From assembly GCA_025526915.1 (NCBI GenBank), contig JAHLKH010000315.1:1-20828 (forward strand): a stretch of 20,828 nt of DNA, in the 5' to 3' direction. This document shows, piece after piece, positions 15,077 to 20,828 of this stretch. The stretch comes from Entophlyctis helioformis. Lineage: Eukaryota > Chytridiomycota > Chytridiomycetes > Chytridiales > Chytriomycetaceae. The notes below the pieces were generated by a model. The model saw nothing but the letters and a program-made list of their open reading frames with translations, was not told the DNA's origin and made no database searches. Made by a program: the position numbers and the translations under genes. Within the stretch, counting starts at the first letter, position 1. Each line of letters begins with the position of its first letter.

Positions 15077-16613
15077 TCACTTTCTCTTTTTGAGAGCCTC
15101 AAAGCGACGAGCAAGTTCGTCAAAGTCCGGTCCATTCTCGTCACTAGCAGTGCCTGTTGACGACGACGCTCCGGCCTCTTGGCTCGTTCTCGCTGGTTGC
15201 GTTTGTTGCTGCAGAGGCTGCGGAGGTGCTTGCATTGGCGGTGGTGGTGGCAGCTGCTGAATGCCAGCATTATACGCGTCCATGGTCATTGGCATCCGCA
15301 TCGGCGGTTCTTGCTGTTGTTGGTGAAGCGGCTGCAGTGGTTGTTGTGGATAGCCTGCCGCAGGAGCGTTTGCCTGTAAGGGATATTGTTGTGCATACAC
15401 AAACTGCTGCTGCTGCTGTTGAGGCATCTGCTGCTGCTGTTGAGGCATCTGCTGCTGCTGTTGAATCGGCTGGATCTGCTGCAGTTGTTGAATCGGCTGG
15501 ATCTGTTGCAGGGGTGTCTGCTGAAGCTGCAGCGGCTGGAGAGCGGGCGGTAGACCGGGAATGGATCTGTGCGTGTAGAGAGGTCAGGACGGTCTTGAAA
15601 GAGTGATCAAAACGAGAGACAGAGACAGAGAGTACACACAAGAAGAGACTCACTCGAGGCCCAGGGAGACGGCAGGGTCCTGCAAAAGCGTCTGTGCGGG
15701 AGGGTCCCAAGCCACATTGTAAGCAGACGCGATTGTCTTGAGGTACTGGTTGACCAAGACGGGGTCCGGAGTCTGGACCTGCAGCTTATGGATGACGCGG
15801 TCGCTGACTCTGTGGTCTGCGTTCTCCATGGCAGCGACGGCAAAGTCCTTGCCGTACTTTGCAATGAGCTGGTCGCGCACAAAGGAGAGCTCCTTGTTGT
15901 CGACACGGGGCGCCGAGTAGATGATGGTGTTGACCGACTCTGCAATGGCGGCATCGCAGTATCTGTCCGAGGGCGAGACGGGGTCAGGACGAGATGTGCA
16001 AGGTGAGACGGGTGAGACGGGCGAGACAATCGAGGCGGGAGTCGGGGGAGCACGCACTTTGCGGTCTCGACCAAGCCGAAGCGGGCGAGCAGGGTCTCTG
16101 CGTGCAGCTCCAGCAGCTCCAGGGCCTCGATCATAAAGTCTTCTCTGATGATGTGCTCGACCTGGGCGAGAGCATGCAAGGGTGAGGGGGGCGCACGGGA
16201 TGGCATGGCATGTCGGGCATGGCATGGCATGGCCAAGAAAGGAGCCACAGGGCACATGCACACACGAACGCACCCGCACACGGGCACTGTCGTCCTTGCC
16301 CTTTTCGAGCAGCAGGGCAATGTCCTTGCGGGCCTGCTGGTTGATGGAGGCCTTTTTCTGCTGAACGAGCTTGAGTCTGTTGATGGCGACCTTGAGCTGG
16401 ACCTATGCGAGAGAGAGTTAGAGAGAGTGTGAGAGTGAGAGTGTGAGAGAGTGTAAGAGAGTGTGGCTAGCCAGCCAGCCAGCCAGCCAGCCAGGGTGTG
16501 TGTGTGAGAGTGCAAGCGAGGGGCCAAGACACGCGGCCGCACACCTTTGTCTTTGTGGGGTTCCAGCCCAGGGCGGCCGTCTGCTGCAGGCTGTTGAGCT
16601 GCGTCTGGAACAT
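15077..16613 (-). CDS. IST1: IST1-like ESCRT-III regulator (five exons)
   Basis: IST1 binds ESCRT-III and Vps4 and controls multivesicular-body sorting and membrane fission. I place exons at 16545-16613, 16274-16402, 16058-16161, 15654-15962 and 15077-15566. Every intron (142, 112, 95, 87 nt) is GT-AG, and the joined frame is 366 codons plus stop with no interruption. The Ist1 domain spans about residues 20-200 (VQLKVAINRLKL, RVEHIIREDFMIEALELLEL, then ARFGLVETAKYCDAA). A Gln/Pro-rich linker with CAG-type runs follows. The last residues (FDELARRFEALKKRK) form the MIT-interacting motif typical of IST1 C-termini. Start ATG 16613 is chosen because it is the first in-frame ATG before the domain; a further 5' exon cannot be excluded. 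Confidence 0.92.
16201..16232. repeat. GGCAT microsatellite in IST1 intron 2
   Basis: Tandem tggca/ggcat units within the intron at 16162-16273. Confidence 0.8.
16420..16500. repeat. GAGAGT and CCAG microsatellites in IST1 intron 1
   Basis: A gagagtgt-rich run is followed by about seven CCAG units (16468-16496), all inside the first intron. On the minus strand the CCAG run reads CTGG and translates as repetitive Leu-Ala-Gly-Trp, which creates false open frames. Confidence 0.85.
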
Positions 16614-16742
16614 GCGGCGGCTGTCTGGTGGGTGAGAGAGTGGGTGTCGTGGGTGGGTGGTTGTCTTAGAGAGCGGTGGCCAAGCAAGCCGAGGAGCGAA
16701 GATCTCGCCGCTTTTCCCAGAGATTCGTCGACCCAACTCGCC
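16614..16742. promoter_or_regulatory. 129-bp divergent promoter region between IST1 and VPS10
   Basis: The IST1 start codon (minus) and VPS10 start codon (plus) are separated by 129 bp, so both promoters and 5' leaders must share this space. It contains GGGTGG/GTGGTTG repeats and no clear TATA box. Co-regulation is inferred from the arrangement. Confidence 0.55.
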
Positions 16743-19700
16743 ATGGCCCTCGCCGCCGCGCTTGTTGCCGCGCTCGTCGTGGCCGCCCCTGGCTCCCGCC
16801 TGGCCACCGCCTCGGCAGCCTCGGCCGTTGCACCAGCTGCACCGGCTGCACCAGCTGCACCACTGCTGCCCCACCAGGCACTCCAACCACTACAGACACT
16901 CGCAGCCGCAGCCGCAGACACCGGCACCGGCACCGGCATCGGCATCCACAGCAGCCCGTTCGAGTCGTCGCCCGCTCGGGTCCACTACTTTGCCAACTCG
17001 GAGGTGCGCGGCACTCTCACGCCATCCACTCCTGCCACTATCCACTGCCATCCACTACTGCATACCACTATCCACTGCCATCCACTACTGCATACCACTA
17101 TCCACTATCCACACTGCATACCACTATCCACAGCCACCGGCCGTGCTGCGATAAGAGGCGGCCGCGTGCACCTGCTGCCCCTCTCTCTGCCTTTGCCTCT
17201 CTCTGCCTTTGCCTCTCTCCGTCCGTCTTCTCCGCTCGTGCTTTTGCCTTTGTCGATGATGCTCCGACTCTGATCGCCCGCTGACCCTCTCGCTCCATCT
17301 CGCTCCTTCTCATCTCATCTCATCGCATCCCACTCGATCCATCCCGACCGACCGACTGCCCATCCATCCATCCCGCCCGCCAGTCCGTCGTCCTGCAGGA
17401 GAGCGGCCCGTCCGGCGCCATCTGGCTGTCCACCGACGAGGGCCGCTCGTGGGCCCGCGCAAAGGGCCTCCCTGCCCAGGACACCCGCTCGTCCGTGCTC
17501 GTGCTCCATCCTCACGCAAAAGACTCCACCGCCTTTCTCCTGACCAGATCGCAGACCCACTACATCACCTCGGATCGCGGTGCCTCGTGGCTCCCCATCT
17601 CCTTTCCTCTGCCCGCCTCAAACAACCTCGCAAGCTCCCTCTCCTTCCACCCCGTCCGTCCCTCCTACATCATGTACCGCGGCTTGAACTGCGCCGCAGG
17701 CTCCCGCAGGTCCTGCCACGAGGACGTATGTATTCCGTGCCCCTTGCTCGCCCTGCCACGACGCTCCATGCCAAACCCCCCTCGATTCTCACGCGTCTCC
17801 GTGTCCCGCGACAGACGTACTACACGACCGACTCGTTCAAGACCTCAAAGCTCCTCTTGCCTTGGACTTCCACCTGTCTGTGGGCACAAAACATCGATCC
17901 TGCCAACAAGGATCTCGACTCCACCGCCCTGTGCACAGAGTGGCCCGCCGAAGAGCAGTCGGGCGACGTCGCCAACAAGGACATTTCCAAGCTGCGTCTG
18001 GTCAAGTCGTCAAAGTTCTTTGCCGGCGGCGACACCGAGATCCTCGCAACCAACATCCCGCTCCTCGGCATTGCCGACACCTGGATGCTGGCTGTGAGCA
18101 AGCACGACGCGTCGGGCTCCAACATGGATCTGTACCTCTCCAAGGACGCAAAGACCGTCATGAAAGCATCGTTCCCCGACAGTCCCTCTCAGCAGGTATG
18201 CCTTTGCGGTGCCACCGGCTGATTGCCTTGCTTGACTTGCGTCGTGCACTGCCGCCTCTCTTTGGACGCTGACGTCACAGCCTTTTGTGCACAGGGCTAT
18301 ACTGTTCTCGAGTCGTCCAGCTCGGCGCTCTTTGTCGACATTCTGAGCGCCGACCCTCACTCGTCTCTGATGCCTCCCTTTGGCGCTCTCTACAAGTCCG
18401 ACTCGGACGGCACCTACTTTGTAAAGTCGCTCGACCACACCAACCGCGACATTGCCCGTGGCCAGGTCGACTTTGAGCGTGTCCAGGCTCCCTTCATGGA
18501 CGGGATCCTGATTGCAAACACGGTCACAAACTGGCGCGAGATGGCCGACCGTGTCGACTCCATCAAGAAGCTCGCAACCCTCATGTCCTTTGACAATGGC
18601 CGTCGCTGGGCTGCCATCACGCCGCCCGTCTCGGACATGGACGGCAAACCGTGGAACTGCAAGCCCAATCCGCCAAAGGGATCCACCTCTGACTTGCAGT
18701 GCGCGCTGCATCTCCACTCGGTCACGTCGTCGCGCAACGTTGGCAAAGTCTTCTCCACCACTTCTGCGCCTGGCATCCTTGTCGGTGTTGGCTCTGTTGG
18801 CTCATACCTGGCCGCCTACGAAGCCTGCGACACCTTCTTCTCTGACGACGCGGGCAAGTCATGGCACATGGCGATGCGCGGCCCCGCAAAATACGAGATC
18901 CTCGACATGGGTGCACTCATTGTGCTCATCCCAGACTCGCCGCGCTCTGACCAGGTCCTTTACTCGTCCAATCGCGGCCAGAAGTGGGACGCTCTCCCGG
19001 TCAAGGTCGATGGCGCGCAGTCTTGGACACCGCTTTTTCACGCTCCTCGACCCCGAATCAACCTCTCAGCGCATGATCATGGCCATCAGTCCCAACGGCG
19101 ACGCGTTTGGCCCCGGCCAGATTGTTCAGCTGGACTTTCAGAAGCTGCATTCTCGCAAGTGCGATCTTGACGTCAACCACCCGGACCGGTCCAAGGACTT
19201 TGAGCTGTGGCGGCCTCCCGGCTCGGACGACAAGGGATGTCTGCTCGGCCAGTCGGTTGGGCTATTTCCGTGTCAAGGGCAGACGCAAACTGCTACGTGG
19301 GCGAAAAGTTCAAGCATCCCAAGGAAGTGTCGACAGTCTGCAAGCTGCTCGGCTGCCGACTTTGAGTGTGACATTGGCTTTGAGCCAGAGGCTGGATCCG
19401 ACGCTTCTGCCAGCCTCAAGTGTGTCCCCTCTGGCCTCATCAACGACCAGCCCGCTTGGATGCAAGGTGGGCGAGAAGTACTGGGGTCGCTCAGGGTACC
19501 GGCAAGATTCCCGGCGAACCTGTGCAAAGGCGGCGACGAGTCGCTCCTCAAGCCCGTCGAGCGAGTGTGCCAAAACACCAAACCGTGGCCCTGTCGAGCC
19601 GCCCGAAAAGAACCGGCCTGTTGTGCACCACGGGTCGTTTGACGATCGTCTTGACGAGATGCTCTATGTGCCAGGCACATCTACGATTCTCGCTCTCACT

Positions 19701-20828
19701 CGCCAGGGCGTCATTCGTCGCAGTGGCGATGAAGGCATCACATGGGACACACCCGATCTGTCAAGAAGCTCGGCAAGCGCGTGCTCCGGATGGGTCTCCA
19801 CGAGACAGTCAAGACGCGCGTCTTCATCTTCACCGAAGACGACATTTACGTCTCCGATGACGCTTTTGCATCCGCCAAGGATCTGGCCAAGTTTGAGGCC
19901 GCCGACAAGTACAATACGTTCGGCATCAAGATTATTGATTTCCATCCCGACCATCCCGACTGGTACGTCTACGTCACCGGCGGCCGCGACTGCCCCGACG
20001 TTTCCGGCTGCTACACCAAGACGTACACCACCAAAGACGCTGGCAAGACATTCACGCTTGTCGACAGCTGGAGCAACAAGTGTGTCTGGGCACGCGACTT
20101 TGGGTTCAACGACCGCAACCTCCCCGACGATGCGCTCATTTGCTCGTCATTCAAGTACAAGAAGGGATCTGTTGGACAGGACCGACTGCGGCTGCCTGGC
20201 AACCACCGTGACAACCCTGCGCATCTGGTGCTGCTGTCGCGCGATGGTCGTGACACCAAGGTACTGATTGACGCGCATGTCATGGACTTTTATGTCGTCG
20301 ATGGCATCATGGTTGTTGCTGTCGGCGACATTGGGTCGCCCTCGCTGTACGTGTCGACAGACGGCCAGTTGTTCAGAGAGGCCAAGTTCCCGCCCAACGT
20401 TGCGTTTGAAATGAGTGTGAGTGTTTGCGGCCCATGAATGCTCGTCTATCTGTCTATCTGTCTGTCTGTCTGCGTGTCTTCCTGCTTGTAGGGTGTGCAG
20501 GCATGGCCATCTAACCAGTCCGTGCACGCTGTGTAGGGATACACACTCCTCGAGTCTACGACTGGCGGTGTGTTCCTGGACGTTGCCCAGGGCCTGGAGG
20601 ACTATGGCATGCTGTTCAAGTCCAACCAGAACGGCGAGTACTTTTCCAAGTCGCTCTCCTACACACACCGCAGCTCCCGCGGTGTTGTCGACTTTGAGAA
20701 GCTGCGCAGCGTGCCTGGCATCATTCTTGCCAACCGTGTAGTCAACCCGCACGACCCGCCAGGCACGCATCGCGTCGAATCTCTCATGTCGTACGACGAC
20801 GGGTTCACATGGACGAAGCTGGTTGCAC
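16743..20828 (+). CDS. VPS10: VPS10/sortilin-family vacuolar sorting receptor (partial, frameshifted)
   Basis: This type I membrane receptor sorts soluble hydrolases from Golgi to endosome/vacuole. Exons: 16743-17003, 17384-17725, 17815-18195, 18295-20416, and 20537 past the window end; the introns (380, 89, 99, 120 nt) are GT-AG and phase 0. A signal peptide (MALAAALVAALVVAAPG) starts it. Asp-box (BNR) blades typical of the ten-bladed VPS10 propeller recur: STDEGRSW, TSDRGASW, SFDNGRRW, SDDAGKSW, SSNRGQKW, GDEGITW. The Cys-rich 10CC region follows (RKCDLDVNHPD, DFECDIGFEPEAG, VERVCQ), then a second VPS10 domain begins and its exon opens GYTLLES, parallel to GYTVLES in domain one. Between about 19036 and 19770 the frame changes about nine times, mostly by one extra base, although the protein stays family-like throughout. 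Transmembrane and tail parts lie outside the window. Confidence 0.9.
17038..17125. repeat. 30-bp minisatellite in VPS10 intron 1
   Basis: Two copies of a 30-bp unit (tatccactgccatccactac, then tgcataccac) plus partial copies, within the intron 17004-17383. The intron ends in CCATC/CGACC repeats before the acceptor CCAG at 17383. Confidence 0.8.
20448..20475. repeat. TCTG/TCTA microsatellite in VPS10 intron
   Basis: Tandem ctatctgtctgtctg units inside the intron 20417-20536 that separates the first and second VPS10 domains. Confidence 0.8.

Noticed and set aside
15157..15606. 149-codon plus-strand Ala/Val-rich frame
   Set aside because: It is the antisense of the Gln/Pro-rich IST1 linker (CAG/CTG repeats).

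Overview
The window is nuclear DNA of a GC-rich eukaryote, most likely an early-diverging fungus and plausibly a chytrid. The evidence is short GT-AG introns of about 87-140 nt (one of 380 nt), an IST1 gene and a VPS10 sorting-receptor gene, a Ty3/gypsy LTR retrotransposon with a short purine tract and a tRNA-type primer site, and two ankyrin-repeat genes of a WLHE/NGHL type known to be expanded in some chytrids, amoebae and oomycetes. The organism call is inference; I could not search a database.

Layout. 1-494 holds no gene I can support. 495-993 is a minus-strand copy of a tRNA-Val(CAC) repeat. 994-1307 is a solo LTR. 1308-3698 is a 2-kb fragment of a second Ty3/gypsy pol gene, bracketed by 165-bp inverted repeats. 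3699-9481 is a nearly complete Ty3/gypsy element on the minus strand: LTRs of 315 bp differing at one base, purine tract, primer site, gag, protease, reverse transcriptase, RNase H and integrase. 9482-10195 is a plus-strand copy of the tRNA-Val repeat. 10149-11796 (minus, frameshifted) and 12074-13324 (plus) are divergent paralogues with an F-box-like N-terminal region and ankyrin repeats. 14246-14957 is a third tRNA-Val repeat, without an insertion. 15077-16613 (minus) is a five-exon IST1 gene, and 16743 to the window end (plus) is a VPS10/sortilin-family receptor gene cut by the edge.

The most striking structure is at 495-10000. If the retroelement insertions are removed, the left part (tRNA-Val, about 500 bp, then 165 bp) is the mirror image of the right part (165 bp, then tRNA-Val), around the old pol fragment. 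The solo LTR and the full-length element lie at exactly the same nucleotide upstream of their respective tRNA-Val genes (a 4-bp TCTC/GAGA duplication 10-13 bp before the mature tRNA 5' end), but in opposite orientations relative to the tRNA. That points to two independent integrations at the Pol III start region, as known for yeast Ty3. The third tRNA-Val copy has the unoccupied site and a TATA-like box.

The retroelement reads gag, protease and RT-integrase in one frame interrupted by a UGA (followed by CGG, a known readthrough context) and a UAG. The VPS10 gene has about nine frame changes packed into roughly 740 bp of otherwise well-preserved coding sequence. Sequencing or assembly error is the simplest explanation, but it should be checked. 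IST1 (ESCRT-III regulator) and VPS10 (vacuolar sorting receptor) share a 129-bp divergent promoter region and act in the same endosomal pathway.
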